This document shows positions 30,936 to 40,655 of a stretch of DNA of 64,000 nucleotides, in pieces. Source of the DNA: Shewanella kaireitica (lineage in GTDB: Bacteria > Pseudomonadota > Gammaproteobacteria > Enterobacterales > Shewanellaceae); NCBI RefSeq assembly GCF_023284045.1, contig NZ_JAKIKQ010000012.1, forward strand, positions 1 through 64,000. The letters run 5' to 3'. The notes below the pieces were generated by a model. That model ran no database searches, was not told where the DNA came from, and saw only the letters and a list, made by a program, of their open reading frames with translations. The position numbers and the translations under genes are program-made. The stretch's first letter is position 1, and the number at the start of each line of letters is the position of its first letter.

Positions 30936-32798
30936 ATGGCACTTTTGCAGATAGCAGAGCCTGGACTGACCGCAGCTCCTCATCAACACCGCTTAGCGGT
31001 GGGTATAGATTTAGGCACGACAAACTCTTTAGTTGCCGCAGTTAGAAGTGGTGTAGCCAATACATTGGCAGATGAGAGTGCGCAGCATTCATTACCGTCA
31101 GTTGTTCGCTATACCCAAGACTCCGTATTTGTTGGGCATGAAGCTGAAGCCTTTTCAGCGCAAGATCCACAAAATACCATCATTTCAGTAAAACGATTCA
31201 TGGGTCGCAGCCTTGATGATATTCAATCAGGTAGCCAAGCATTCCCATATACCTTTGAAGCCAGTGATAATGGTTTACCCATTTTTATTACGCCTCAGGG
31301 TAAAGTTAACCCAATACAAGTATCTGCCGATATTCTAAAACCGTTAGTAGAACGTGCTGAATCCACATTAGGTGGCACGTTAGAAGGTGTTGTTATTACT
31401 GTGCCTGCGTATTTTGATGATGCGCAGCGCCAAGGTACCAAGGATGCTGCAGAGCTTATTGGCGTTAAAGTGTTAAGGCTACTCAATGAGCCAACTGCAG
31501 CGGCAATTGCTTACGGACTCGATTCTGGTCAGGAAGGGGTTATTGCTGTTTATGATCTCGGCGGTGGTACATTTGATATCTCAATTCTTCGATTGAATAA
31601 AGGCGTGTTTGAAGTGCTGGCTACAGGCGGGGATAGCGCGCTTGGCGGTGATGATTTCGATCATATGTTACAAGTGCACTTCCAACAGCAATGGTCATTA
31701 GGTGAGGTTAGTGCAGGTTTAAGCCGCAAGCTGCTCATCGAAGCGCGTAAGGTCAAAGAAGCATTAACTGACAACGATAGCACCACAGCAAATGTAACTG
31801 ATGATAACGGAAATGTACTATCTCTAAACGTTTCTCGTGCAATATTTGATGACATGATTAGTAAGTTAGTCAAAAAGACCGTTTCTAGTTGTCGTCGTGC
31901 GCTTAGAGATGCAGGTGTGAGTACTGATGAAGTGATCGAGACTGTTATGGTCGGCGGCTCAACTCGTGTACCTCTAGTGCGGGAAGAGGTGGCTAATTTC
32001 TTTGGCAAAACACCGCTAACATCAATTGATCCCGATAGAGTCGTTGCAATCGGTGCCGCAATTCAAGCTGATATTTTGGTCGGTAATAAGCCAGATTCAG
32101 ACCTATTACTCCTGGATGTGATCCCACTGTCTTTAGGCATTGAGACCATGGGCGGGTTGGTGGAAAAAGTGGTTTCTCGTAATACCACTATCCCCGTAGC
32201 TCGCGCCCAAGAGTTTACGACTTTTAAAGATGGCCAAACTGCAATGGCATTCCATGTGGTACAAGGCGAACGTGAGCTCGTTGCAGATTGCCGTTCACTT
32301 GCAAGGTTTACCCTTAATGGGATCCCGCCACTAGCGGCTGGGGCAGCCCATATACGAGTGACTTTCCAAGTTGATGCCGATGGTCTGTTAAGCGTGACTG
32401 CTATGGAAAAATCAACTGGCGTAAAAACAACCATTCAGGTGAAACCATCGTTTGGTCTATCAGATGCAGAAATTGGTAGCATGCTTAAAGATTCAATGGC
32501 GAATGCAAAAGAGGATATTACTCGCCGCATGTTAGCCGAGAAGCAAGTTGAAGCAGCAAGAGTATTAGAGTCGCTGAGTGCCGCGTTAAATAAAGATGGT
32601 CAACTGTTAACAGTTGATGAACTAAGCACGATACAGAGCGCTATGGCAACTCTTGCGCAGCTTGCAGAAGAAAAAGACACCGATGCTATCGAACGTGCAA
32701 TCGAAGCATTAGATGCCGCGACGCAGGACTTTGCTGCTAAGCGTATGGATAATTCAATCAAGCTGGCACTTAAAGGCCAGTCAGTTGACAATATATAG
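30936..32798 (+). CDS. hscA: Hsp70-type chaperone HscA
   Basis: Specialised Hsp70 for Fe-S transfer from IscU. The 620 residues show the ATPase motifs [26 protein letters not shown] and [10 protein letters not shown], followed by a substrate domain of the HscA type ([17 protein letters not shown]). Length and motif spacing are normal. Confidence 0.96.
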   Translation: MALLQIAEPGLTAAPHQHRLAVGIDLGTTNSLVAAVRSGVANTLADESAQHSLPSVVRYTQDSVFVGHEAEAFSAQDPQNTIISVKRFMGRSLDDIQSGSQAFPYTFEASDNGLPIFITPQGKVNPIQVSADILKPLVERAESTLGGTLEGVVITVPAYFDDAQRQGTKDAAELIGVKVLRLLNEPTAAAIAYGLDSGQEGVIAVYDLGGGTFDISILRLNKGVFEVLATGGDSALGGDDFDHMLQVHFQQQWSLGEVSAGLSRKLLIEARKVKEALTDNDSTTANVTDDNGNVLSLNVSRAIFDDMISKLVKKTVSSCRRALRDAGVSTDEVIETVMVGGSTRVPLVREEVANFFGKTPLTSIDPDRVVAIGAAIQADILVGNKPDSDLLLLDVIPLSLGIETMGGLVEKVVSRNTTIPVARAQEFTTFKDGQTAMAFHVVQGERELVADCRSLARFTLNGIPPLAAGAAHIRVTFQVDADGLLSVTAMEKSTGVKTTIQVKPSFGLSDAEIGSMLKDSMANAKEDITRRMLAEKQVEAARVLESLSAALNKDGQLLTVDELSTIQSAMATLAQLAEEKDTDAIERAIEALDAATQDFAAKRMDNSIKLALKGQSVDNI

Positions 32799-32806
32799 GT
32801 TTCAAT

Positions 32807-33145
32807 ATGCCACAAATAGTTTTTTTACCTCACGAAGAGTTATGCCCGGATGGCGCAGTTGTCGAAGCCAATGAAGGCGAAACGGTATTAGACGTTGCAC
32901 TGCGCAACGGAATAATGATCGAGCACGCCTGTGAAAAGTCTTGTGCATGTACGACGTGTCATTGCATCGTGCGTGAGGGATTCGATGACCTAGAAGAGAG
33001 CGATGAGCTAGAAGATGACATGCTTGATAAAGCGTGGGGGCTCGAACCCGAGAGCCGCTTGTCTTGCCAAGCAAAAGTTCCAGAGAGTGATTTGGTTGTT
33101 GAAATACCAAAGTACACCATTAATATGGTAAGTGAAGGCCACTAG
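32807..33145 (+). CDS. fdx: [2Fe-2S] ferredoxin Fdx
   Basis: Adrenodoxin-type ferredoxin supplying electrons for cluster assembly. The 112 residues have ligands Cys42, Cys48, Cys51 and Cys87, the same spacing as E. coli Fdx. It starts 8 nt after hscA and is followed by a terminator. Confidence 0.96.
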   Translation: MPQIVFLPHEELCPDGAVVEANEGETVLDVALRNGIMIEHACEKSCACTTCHCIVREGFDDLEESDELEDDMLDKAWGLEPESRLSCQAKVPESDLVVEIPKYTINMVSEGH

Positions 33146-33163
33146 CCACTCATTACAAATATA

Positions 33164-33194
33164 AAACCAGTAGCCAAGCTACTGGTTTTTTTTT
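33164..33194 (+). terminator. Terminator between fdx and iscX
   Basis: AAACCAGTAGC/GCTACTGGTTT stem with a CAA loop and T9 tail. It closes the isc operon before iscX. Confidence 0.92.
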
Positions 33195-33226
33195 GCAAGA
33201 TTTTCGATATTTCTACTGAAGCAAAC

Positions 33227-33253
33227 TTGTCGGTATTAAATTTGGTTTATACT
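33227..33253 (+). promoter_or_regulatory. Candidate promoter of iscX
   Basis: TTGTCG and TATACT are separated by 15 bp, downstream of the fdx terminator and 30 bp upstream of the iscX ATG. The spacing is short, so this is tentative. Confidence 0.35.
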
Positions 33254-33282
33254 CAATTTATGTTGATTTGATGGGGTAGGGC

Positions 33283-33480
33283 ATGGGACTTAAATGGATT
33301 GACTCACAAGACATTGCACTAGAACTTTTAGAGCATTATCCGGATATTGAACCCGAGACTCTTCGTTTTACTGATCTTTGTGAATGGGTGATCAAACTAG
33401 CGGCATTTGACGATGACCCGAATCATTGTAATGAGCGTGTATTAGAAGCAATCCAAGCTCGCTGGATTGATGAGAAATGA
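33283..33480 (+). CDS. iscX: Fe-S assembly protein IscX
   Basis: A 65-residue acidic protein that binds IscS and modulates its activity. It shows the family pattern MGLKWIDSQDIALELLEHYPDIEPETLRFTDL (long acidic helix-loop) and ALDD-like FDDDPNHCNE. Here it is cut off from fdx by a strong terminator and 138 bp, unlike the close packing in E. coli. Confidence 0.92.
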   Translation: MGLKWIDSQDIALELLEHYPDIEPETLRFTDLCEWVIKLAAFDDDPNHCNERVLEAIQARWIDEK

Positions 33481-33510
33481 GACAAATTGTCATCAATGGC
33501 TTAAGTGGAT

Positions 33511-33524
33511 GTGATCTAAATCAT
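33511..33524 (+). promoter_or_regulatory. CRP/FNR-family box upstream of the 56-aa peptide gene
   Basis: GTGATCTAAATCAT keeps eight of ten specified bases of the FNR box (TTGAT-N4-ATCAA). With the preceding T it also gives a CRP-like TGTGA half site. It lies 155 bp before the small His-rich gene. Confidence 0.35.
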
Positions 33525-33678
33525 GTAACTTGGGATCTAATAAGTGAAAGAAACGTAGGATTGATCAACATCAAGTTCACTCACTTTGTTTAATTCTAGG
33601 CTAGGTAAATAGAAAGCACTTTACTGGAAATTAAGGTAAAAGTGATATGTTTCAGCCGTTAAACAAAGGACGTCAATT

Positions 33679-33849
33679 ATGAGTAGGTTTCTAATACTTG
33701 CTACAGCTTTACTCACTCCAACTCTCGCATTTGCACATGAAGGTCATGGTGGCGTTGGCTTATTCCACCATTTTATGGATCTAGCTCCTGCCCTGGCATT
33801 GTTAGTCGTCATTGCTGCCGGTGTTATGTGGGTTAAAAATCGCAAGTAA
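33679..33849 (+). CDS. Small His-rich membrane peptide, 56 aa
   Basis: A complete short ORF with an AAAGGA ribosome site 7 nt upstream. The first 19 residues form a signal peptide (ending TLAFA). The mature part begins HEGHGG and includes FHHF, then a single membrane helix (about 33-51) and a KNRK tail. Five histidines in about 13 residues just outside the membrane suggest metal binding. No family recognised. The clean signal peptide, helix and basic tail make a chance ORF unlikely. Confidence 0.7.
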   Translation: MSRFLILATALLTPTLAFAHEGHGGVGLFHHFMDLAPALALLVVIAAGVMWVKNRK

Positions 33850-34014
33850 CCCTCTCTAATAGGGAACTTGTTAATCCGAAAGCGTTATGTTTGAAGCCAT
33901 ATTTAGACCACGTTCAGCATTGAATTGTGATCCATTTGGCTTTTCTGTATTTCTAAAACCGACTTATCTCTATTTGATAGCACTATAAGGGTAGGCAATT
34001 AGGCATTAATTTCG

Positions 34015-34020
34015 TATAAT
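34015..34020 (+). promoter_or_regulatory. -10 element of ndk
   Basis: TATAAT 44 bp before the ndk ATG; TAGGCA lies 17 bp upstream as a weak -35 candidate. Confidence 0.45.
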
Positions 34021-34063
34021 CCGCGCGAAATTAAAACCCGTTTATCTAAGAAGGAAGCTTTTC

Positions 34064-34495
34064 ATGGCTATCGAACGTACTTTTTCTATCATTAAGCCTG
34101 ATGCTGTTGCAAAAAACCACATTGGCGCTATCTACAACCGTTTTGAAACTGCTGGCCTGAAAATCATCGCTTCTAAAATGGTACACCTAAGCCAAGAACA
34201 AGCTGAAGGCTTTTACGCTGAGCACAGCGAACGTCCTTTCTTTGGTGCACTAGTTGCATTTATGACTTCTGGTCCTATCATGGTTCAGACTCTTGAAGGC
34301 GAGAACGCTGTTCTAGCACACCGTGAAATTCTAGGTGCTACTAACCCAGCTGAAGCTGCGGAAGGTACTATTCGTGCAGATTTCGCTGAAAGCATTGATG
34401 AGAACGCTGCACACGGTTCTGATTCAGTTGCTTCTGCTGAACGTGAAGTTGCATACTTCTTCAGCACTGAAGAGCTTTGCCCACGTACTCGTTAA
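34064..34495 (+). CDS. ndk: Nucleoside diphosphate kinase
   Basis: Balances NTP pools by phosphate transfer through a histidine. The 143 residues show [15 protein letters not shown] at the start and the active-site segment [15 protein letters not shown]. It is monocistronic with a good ribosome site (AAGGAAG) and terminator. Confidence 0.97.
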   Translation: MAIERTFSIIKPDAVAKNHIGAIYNRFETAGLKIIASKMVHLSQEQAEGFYAEHSERPFFGALVAFMTSGPIMVQTLEGENAVLAHREILGATNPAEAAEGTIRADFAESIDENAAHGSDSVASAEREVAYFFSTEELCPRTR

Positions 34496-34516
34496 TATGA
34501 GACGTTGCTAAGTTTG

Positions 34517-34544
34517 AAAAAAGGAGCCTTGTGGCTCCTTTTTT
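34517..34544 (+). terminator. Terminator of ndk
   Basis: AAAAAGGAGCC/GGCTCCTTTTT stem around TTGT with a T run. Confidence 0.9.
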
Positions 34545-34984
34545 ATGGGCGCCCTTTCTTGCTGGTAGGAAAAGGATAGCAATCATTATCATAGATTAAG
34601 TTTAACTCAAATGGCTTGTTGCTTCTCAGGCCGATATCAACAGTAATTCAGTTTTTACAAGAGCAAGAAGTTCCTGATTGATTTGTATCAGCTCAAAACC
34701 ATCATATAGACCCTGACTGAACAACTAATCGCTATTTTTACTGAATACACTGACCTTATCTATTAAACCAATAGCATTAAGTACTTGCTCATTCGCGGGG
34801 CTCTCAAAACACTGACGGTAAACTGAAAGCTAGAAGCTAATGGTGATCTCTCTTGGCATCCTTCTCTGTCCTGCTTCCTGTATCAATGCAGTCGTATATC
34901 AAGCTTTTATACAGCAACATACAGTACTCAGGTATTACTCGTTAACGTCAGCGACCCAAAGACAAATGCTCCAACATTACACTT

Positions 34985-35095
34985 CAGCTTTAAATTAGCT
35001 CACAAGGGGATAACCATTCTTTCTATCAATGTGTATTTAATTGGAAAGCTTAAGCGCTTCTGAATTGACTAAATACTTAATGCAATTGGTATTGC
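34985..35095 (+). repeat. Decayed right half of the structured repeat
   Basis: This segment aligns with about 23870-23974 of the large repeat: AGGGGATAACCATTCT against AGGGAACAACCATTCT, then GACTAAATACTTAATGC and AATTGGTATTGCTC against the right terminal repeat. The left half (about 34600-34985) is no longer recognisable. No gene is seen in 34496-35999. Confidence 0.55.
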
Positions 35096-35099
35096 TCAT

Positions 35100-35985
35100 T
35101 AGAATGCTTACATAGACCCTTTTCTCAATTCCGCACTTTAGTTTTATATTTTAATCGTGAATTATTGTAACTTTATCTTTACGGTGTTGAAAGGCTTTTT
35201 GGTAAGGGCTACTCGAGATAATTCCAGTTTGAAAATCAAGGCTGCATTCTTAAGTGCCTGTAATTTAGCATTTATAAAGTGGGTTGCAGAAACTAAATTG
35301 GAGCGAGGGGAATAATAAAGGTTCATTTCATGTTTGTTTTTTCGTATTTAATAATTATTAGCTTATTTTATCTTAACTTGAAATTATCATTGGTTATTAT
35401 AACTGTTCACACTTAATTAACGAGTGAGTTACAAGTGTTCTGGTTTTGTATCGTTTATATTGGCGCCTATTTGAGCGACATTTTGCTTTTATTTTACTTC
35501 GGTTTGTTTTCTAATTGTTTTAATTAATATTTTTGTTTGAGTTCAGCAGTGTAAAAATTATACTGCTTTATTAGTTAATGCGAATGTTAGGTTGCGTGTT
35601 TTTGTTTTATATCTTTTAATATTTATTTTTTTAATTTCGTTGACTGTTGCTTGGTTTTATTGCTAGGGGCTTTAGTTTGGTTTTTAGGAGTTTGATATTC
35701 AATCAAATGTTAAGGTTAATATATGTTGTTATGTTAAAGAATTGTTTAAAATAAATAGTTTGCTTTTTGTGGGGGTACATCTAAGCTCTTGATTCTTAGG
35801 TTTTTTTATTTTAATGCTCATGTATTTGTTTTTGTGATCTGTATCAATTTATATCAATAAGGTTATTATTTTGTAATAAAGCTTGACTCTTTTTGTGGTA
35901 TTTAACAGTATTGCAGGCAAGAAGTTAACTTCTTATTAATAATAAAACAAAAAATATAACTATTCATAAATTGATTGTTGGGATT
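35100..35985. other. AT-rich non-coding leader of the TonB receptor gene
   Basis: About 880 bp of strongly AT-rich sequence without an ORF longer than 60 codons on either strand. A CRP/FNR-type site, GTGATCTGTATCAA (35834-35847), lies 150 bp before the receptor start. No confident -35/-10 pair. It probably holds the receptor promoter and a long leader. Confidence 0.4.
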
Positions 35986-35999
35986 TGAAGGGGAAAAAT

Positions 36000-38759
36000 A
36001 TGAACTCGTTGACCTTAACGGCAAGTGCTATTCGTAGAAGTTTTATTGCTGTTGCTGCAAGTAGTGTAGCTTTATCGGGGTTTGCTTTGGCTGATGACGC
36101 TGTAGAAGGAAATACAGCAGAAGATAAAGTTGAACGTATACAAGTTACTGGTTCACGTATTAAGCGTGCTGATATGGAAACATCTAGCCCAGTTAGTGTG
36201 ATTGATGCTTCTGCAATTATTGCCTCAGGTGCTACATCTATTGATGATGTTTTACAGAAAATGACAGCATCAGGTGGCGCGATGACTAACGCCGCAGTTA
36301 ATAACGGCTCTGGTGGTAACGCGCGAGTTAACTTACGTGGACTTGGCTCAAACCGTACTTTGGTACTGGTAAATGGCCGCCGCATGATTGCATCTGGCAC
36401 TGGTGCAGCTTCATCTGTTGATTTGAACACTATTCCAGTTTCGATGATCCAACGTGTTGAAGTACTTAAAGACGGCGCATCTGCTGTATATGGTACAGAC
36501 GCAATTGCTGGTGTTGTAAACGTTATTTTAAAGCGTGACTTTGAAGGCTTTGAGATGAATGTTCAAACAGGCATGTCTGGTCAAGGCGACGCTGACGAAA
36601 CAAGCATCGACTTCACAGTTGGTAACACATTTGATAAAGGCAACGTTGTCATTAATGCTCAGTACACTAAGCGTGGTGAAGCGAGTCAAGCAGACCGTGA
36701 TTTTTCAAACTGTCCAATCGCTGAAACCGGTGATGCAGGTGATAAGAGCCTTTACTGTGGTGGTAGTTCATACGCACAAGGCGGACACATTTGGGGCGAT
36801 AGAAATCATGGCATCGTAGGTACAGGTGAAGATGGTGCTTACGCTATCGGAGACAGTGGTTATTATGGTCACTATGTTGCAGGCGACGACGGCAAGCCAA
36901 AGTATGAGTACTTAGATCCGAATAAGACTGAAGCAGACTTAAGTGGTCGTGGTGGTGAATACCATGATTTCACCAATGAAGATAAATACAACTATTCAAA
37001 AGATAGCTACCTTTCAACGCCAATGGAGCGTTTGAATCTATCTTTCTCTGGAACATATGAGTTATCAGACTCAATCATGTTCTTCTCTGAAGCAATGTAC
37101 TCTAAGCGTTGGTCTGATCAGCAAATGGCGCCACAGCCTATTTGGAACAGCACTGCATGGGCATACGACTCTTCTTGGATGAATAAAGAGCTAGTTGGTT
37201 TAGTACAAGAAGGCGAAAAGTTAGATTATGGTCGTCGAGTGGTTGAATCAGGTACTCGTGACTTCTCTCAAGTTGTAGATACTGTTCGTGTAGTTGTTGG
37301 TCTTGAAGGTGAGTTCGACAATGGCTGGACTTGGGATGCATCATACAACAAAGGTAAGAACGATTCAGTTGATACCCTTGCTAATCTGCACAACCTAGGT
37401 TCAATTAATGATGCAGTTTTAGATAAAAGCTTTGATCCATTTACTCAGTCTTCTTGGGAAGGCGATAGCATTGCTCCATATATCTACACTGAAATTAACA
37501 GTGGTGGAAGTGAGCTAGATATTGCAGCGGCAACACTATCAGGTGAGATCTTTGAACTTCCTGCTGGTATTGTAGGCTTCGCAGCAGGTTATGAGTTCCG
37601 TAAAGAATCTGCACATTACACACCTGACTCGTTGACTTCACAAGGCCTAGCCAATGATCCACGCGTTGAAGCAACTGCTGGTTCATTTGATGTAAACGAA
37701 GCATATGCTGAGATAGCAATTCCATTATTGAGCGATCTGCCACTTGCACAACAGGTTGACCTAAGCGCTGCTATTCGTTACTTCGATTACAGCACGTTTG
37801 GTTCAGATAATACTTGGAAGCTTGGTTTAACATGGCGCATGACAGATGACTTGATGCTTCGTGGTGGTTTGTCTACTGCATTCCGTGCTCCAACTGTAAG
37901 TGAGCTATACGGCGGTAAGTCACCATCATTTGACCAAATCAAGCATCCGGCAACAGATCAAACACAAGCTGAAGTGACTGTTGGTGGTAACCCTGATTTA
38001 ACACCTGAAGAAGCTGATATCACTACCTTAGGTTTGGTTTACTCTCCAAGCTTTGTAGAAGGTCTATCTTTCACTGTTGATTACTACGATATTGAAATCA
38101 GTAACACAATTACTGCTGTAGATTCAAACTACATTGCTAACCAGTGTCTTGATGCAAGCGGTAACAAGATTAATACTGATACAGCGCTTTGTCAGTCTTC
38201 TAACATCGAAATTGATGGTACTGGTCGCATCTCGTTTGACAATGGTTTGCAAAACATCGGTCAAACAAATGCTGCAGGTTATGATATTAACGTAGCATAT
38301 GTATTTGAAGGTTTAGGTTTAGATTGGAAAGCTGGCTTAGATACGTCGATTCTTGATAAATATGTAGAATTCGATCAAGACGGTGTTGCTGTAGATTACC
38401 GTGGATATATCACTGGTGGTTCAGGTGCATACGCTAAGTTAAAAACTAACTTTAACCTAAGTGCTACTGGCGATAGCTGGAGTGCAACATACGAAGCGCG
38501 TTATATTGACGGAATGGATTCATTTGCATGTCAAGATGACCCATCAGATTGTTATGCTCCTACAGTCGATAGCATCGTGTACCACGATCTATCAGCGACT
38601 TATGATGTAACTAATACTGTTCGTCTATCTGGTGGTGTAAATAACATCTTAGATGAAGATGCACCTTATTACTCAGGTAATAATGACTCAAATACCGACC
38701 CGTACACTTATGACGTATTAGGTCGTTACTTCTTCGTAAGAGCAAGTGTTAAGTTCTAA
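36000..38759 (+). CDS. TonB-dependent outer-membrane receptor
   Basis: The 919 residues begin with a signal peptide (cleavage after ALA, before DDAVEG), then a TonB-box-like segment (ERIQVTGSRIKR), a plug domain (SPVSVIDASAI to VNVILKRDFEG) and a 22-strand-type barrel ending in FFVRASVKF, with the terminal aromatic residue used for barrel insertion. It imports an unknown ligand with energy from TonB. The N-terminal style is common among Alteromonadales receptors for sugars or peptides. The start is the ATG at 36000 after AAGGGG; a TTG at 35985 is in frame but less likely. No TonB or transporter neighbours identify the ligand. Confidence 0.9.
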   Translation: MNSLTLTASAIRRSFIAVAASSVALSGFALADDAVEGNTAEDKVERIQVTGSRIKRADMETSSPVSVIDASAIIASGATSIDDVLQKMTASGGAMTNAAVNNGSGGNARVNLRGLGSNRTLVLVNGRRMIASGTGAASSVDLNTIPVSMIQRVEVLKDGASAVYGTDAIAGVVNVILKRDFEGFEMNVQTGMSGQGDADETSIDFTVGNTFDKGNVVINAQYTKRGEASQADRDFSNCPIAETGDAGDKSLYCGGSSYAQGGHIWGDRNHGIVGTGEDGAYAIGDSGYYGHYVAGDDGKPKYEYLDPNKTEADLSGRGGEYHDFTNEDKYNYSKDSYLSTPMERLNLSFSGTYELSDSIMFFSEAMYSKRWSDQQMAPQPIWNSTAWAYDSSWMNKELVGLVQEGEKLDYGRRVVESGTRDFSQVVDTVRVVVGLEGEFDNGWTWDASYNKGKNDSVDTLANLHNLGSINDAVLDKSFDPFTQSSWEGDSIAPYIYTEINSGGSELDIAAATLSGEIFELPAGIVGFAAGYEFRKESAHYTPDSLTSQGLANDPRVEATAGSFDVNEAYAEIAIPLLSDLPLAQQVDLSAAIRYFDYSTFGSDNTWKLGLTWRMTDDLMLRGGLSTAFRAPTVSELYGGKSPSFDQIKHPATDQTQAEVTVGGNPDLTPEEADITTLGLVYSPSFVEGLSFTVDYYDIEISNTITAVDSNYIANQCLDASGNKINTDTALCQSSNIEIDGTGRISFDNGLQNIGQTNAAGYDINVAYVFEGLGLDWKAGLDTSILDKYVEFDQDGVAVDYRGYITGGSGAYAKLKTNFNLSATGDSWSATYEARYIDGMDSFACQDDPSDCYAPTVDSIVYHDLSATYDVTNTVRLSGGVNNILDEDAPYYSGNNDSNTDPYTYDVLGRYFFVRASVKF

Positions 38760-38776
38760 AGTATTTTTTAGATAAT

Positions 38777-38806
38777 AAAAAACCTCCTTTATAGGAGGTT
38801 TTTTTA
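38777..38806 (+). terminator. Terminator of the TonB receptor
   Basis: AAAAACCTCC/GGAGGTTTTT stem with a TTTATA loop and T run. Confidence 0.9.
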
Positions 38807-38841
38807 TATCTTCGATTAATCAAAAGATAGACGCGACAATC

Positions 38842-39198
38842 TTAGTGGTTCAATCTCAGCTCTTGTCGGTGCTCACGTTTGTGCAAGTTATTACAGCTTA
38901 AGCATCGTTGTTCGAGAGGATCTGCGGCTAAAAGTTCCGCTTCGATATTCTCTTCACAGTCAGAGCACACGCCATACAAACCAATTTCCAGTTGGCAACG
39001 CGCAGCGTCCAGTTGCATCAACTTGAAAAATAATGAATGGTCGCATAAATAAGCTTGGGTCATTATCTCGATAAGCTCACACAGGGAATAATTATGCTGA
39101 TCCATTAGCTTGGCTTGCAACTCTGGGTGCGCACCAATCTTCTGCCTTAGTTCCAATTCAATATCGGAAAGGGTTTGTTTGATTTGGTTCGTACTCAC
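38842..39198 (-). CDS. DksA/TraR-type zinc-finger protein
   Basis: A small protein with an N-terminal helical region and a C-terminal four-cysteine zinc finger, CSDC-X17-CLSC, as in the DksA/TraR family, which binds the RNA polymerase secondary channel. The DksA-type acidic tip (DXXDXA) is not evident; LDAARCQLEIG occupies the region before the finger. The start is uncertain: GTG at 39198 has an AGGCAG ribosome site, while GTG at 39225 would add nine residues without one. Confidence 0.75.
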   Translation of the reverse strand: MSTNQIKQTLSDIELELRQKIGAHPELQAKLMDQHNYSLCELIEIMTQAYLCDHSLFFKLMQLDAARCQLEIGLYGVCSDCEENIEAELLAADPLEQRCLSCNNLHKREHRQELRLNH

Positions 39199-39313
39199 GG
39201 TTCTGCCTACAATTATTGATTTCACGGTTTATCAGTCTAAACGCGTTACAATTGAAGGTAATGACTAAGATCAAATCAGCGGGCATTATTACTAATAATT
39301 ACCAATTATTCTG

Positions 39314-40282
39314 TTAATCAAGCTGTTGATGGTACAGATTGGTGTTAGCGGTTTGCAGAACATGAATAATTTCTTCAGCTGTCTTAAAGATCCTAAGCTC
39401 ACGAAATAGGGTATCAGCTTCAGGATATTGGCGATTGAGGTAGTTGAACCACTGTTTAATTCGAGCTGGGTAATAGGTACTTTTGCGGCCGACAAGTTCG
39501 CGATTGGTGTACTCAAGCATCAGTGCCAATGATTGCTGCCATGTGTAAGGCGCTGCACCTTTGATACTTGCAGCCAAGTTAGGTAATGATATCGCGCCGC
39601 GACCAACCATGATGCTGTCACAACCGGTAACCTCCATACAACGACGTGCGTCATCGGCATTCCATATCTCACCATTAGCAATCACCGGAATAGGTAGCTT
39701 GGCGTTTATATCGGTGATGTACTCCCAGTAAGCTGGTGGTTTATAACCGTCAACTTTACTTCTTGCATGCACTGCGAGCTCACTCGCACCCGCTTCATAT
39801 ATCGCTTGTGCATTTTCCATATAAAGTGACTTATCGTTAAACCCAAGGCGGATTTTAGCGGTAACAGGATGCTGTTCTGGCACCGCTTCACGCATGGCTT
39901 TTACTACGTTATAGAGCTGTTCAGGGTATTGCAGCATTACTGCACCACCGTTACTGCGATTGACCATTTTGGCTGGGCAGCCAAAATTAACATCAACCCC
40001 TTTTGAGCCCATCTCTATCGCTCTAATAGCATTTTCTGCCATCCAACCAGGCTCTTGACCTAGTAGTTGAACTCTAACAGGCGTTCCTGATGCAGTTTCA
40101 CCATTGGTTTTAAGCTCAGGACAGATCCGATAAAACACTTTTTCTGGCAATAACTGGTCAACGACGCGAACAAATTCGGTCACCATTAAATCATAAGGAT
40201 TAATTGCTGAAAGAATTTCACGCATTAAATCATCAACAACACCTTCCATAGGCGCCAAAATTATTCGCACAGAACTATCCAT
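39314..40282 (-). CDS. dusC: tRNA-dihydrouridine(16) synthase DusC
   Basis: FMN enzyme reducing uridine-16 in tRNA. The 322 residues contain LAPMEGVVD, the catalytic cysteine in VDVNFGCPAKMVNRSNGGA, VHARSK and SIMVGRGAI. The absence of the DusA/DusB-specific ends and the PMEGV form fit DusC. It is monocistronic. Confidence 0.92.
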   Translation of the reverse strand: MDSSVRIILAPMEGVVDDLMREILSAINPYDLMVTEFVRVVDQLLPEKVFYRICPELKTNGETASGTPVRVQLLGQEPGWMAENAIRAIEMGSKGVDVNFGCPAKMVNRSNGGAVMLQYPEQLYNVVKAMREAVPEQHPVTAKIRLGFNDKSLYMENAQAIYEAGASELAVHARSKVDGYKPPAYWEYITDINAKLPIPVIANGEIWNADDARRCMEVTGCDSIMVGRGAISLPNLAASIKGAAPYTWQQSLALMLEYTNRELVGRKSTYYPARIKQWFNYLNRQYPEADTLFRELRIFKTAEEIIHVLQTANTNLYHQQLD

Positions 40283-40655
40283 TCATCAAGTTTAAAAGGC
40301 GCTGCATTCTACATCATGTGCTCTGTGGCACCAAACGAAAGCGAAATTGGCGTGATCTTAAATCAAGCTAATTGCGTATTGTCGGCAGGCTGTTTGTTTT
40401 TTTATTCAGCTAATATTCATAACTTAGCAGGCTTTTATTCAAGGTTGTTATATATCAAATATAACGAATAGTGGCGCTAAACTGAGGCTAATAGATATAA
40501 ACAATGTTTGCACTATCAGCTTTTTTGCGCCATAAATGTGATGGTTGTAGAAAAAATGAAATTAAATTGTTGGTGGTCAGGTCTCTTTAAGCAAGCCAGC
40601 AAAATACATTGTTGGTAACCGAAATACTGTAGATTAAATCAAGAAGGAAGATATT
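40283..40655. other. Upstream region of the bufferin-type operon
   Basis: 373 bp between divergent dusC and the Cys-rich precursor gene. It must hold both promoters. An imperfect inverted repeat (TTATATATCAAATATAA, about 40448-40464) and a GGTAACC (40613-40619) are visible, but no promoter or metal-regulator box can be assigned with confidence. Confidence 0.35.

Noticed and set aside
40613..40640. Possible ECF-sigma promoter before the bufferin-type operon (GGTAACC)
   Set aside because: The -35-like GTAACC has no matching -10 at 16 bp, so copper-responsive ECF control cannot be claimed.
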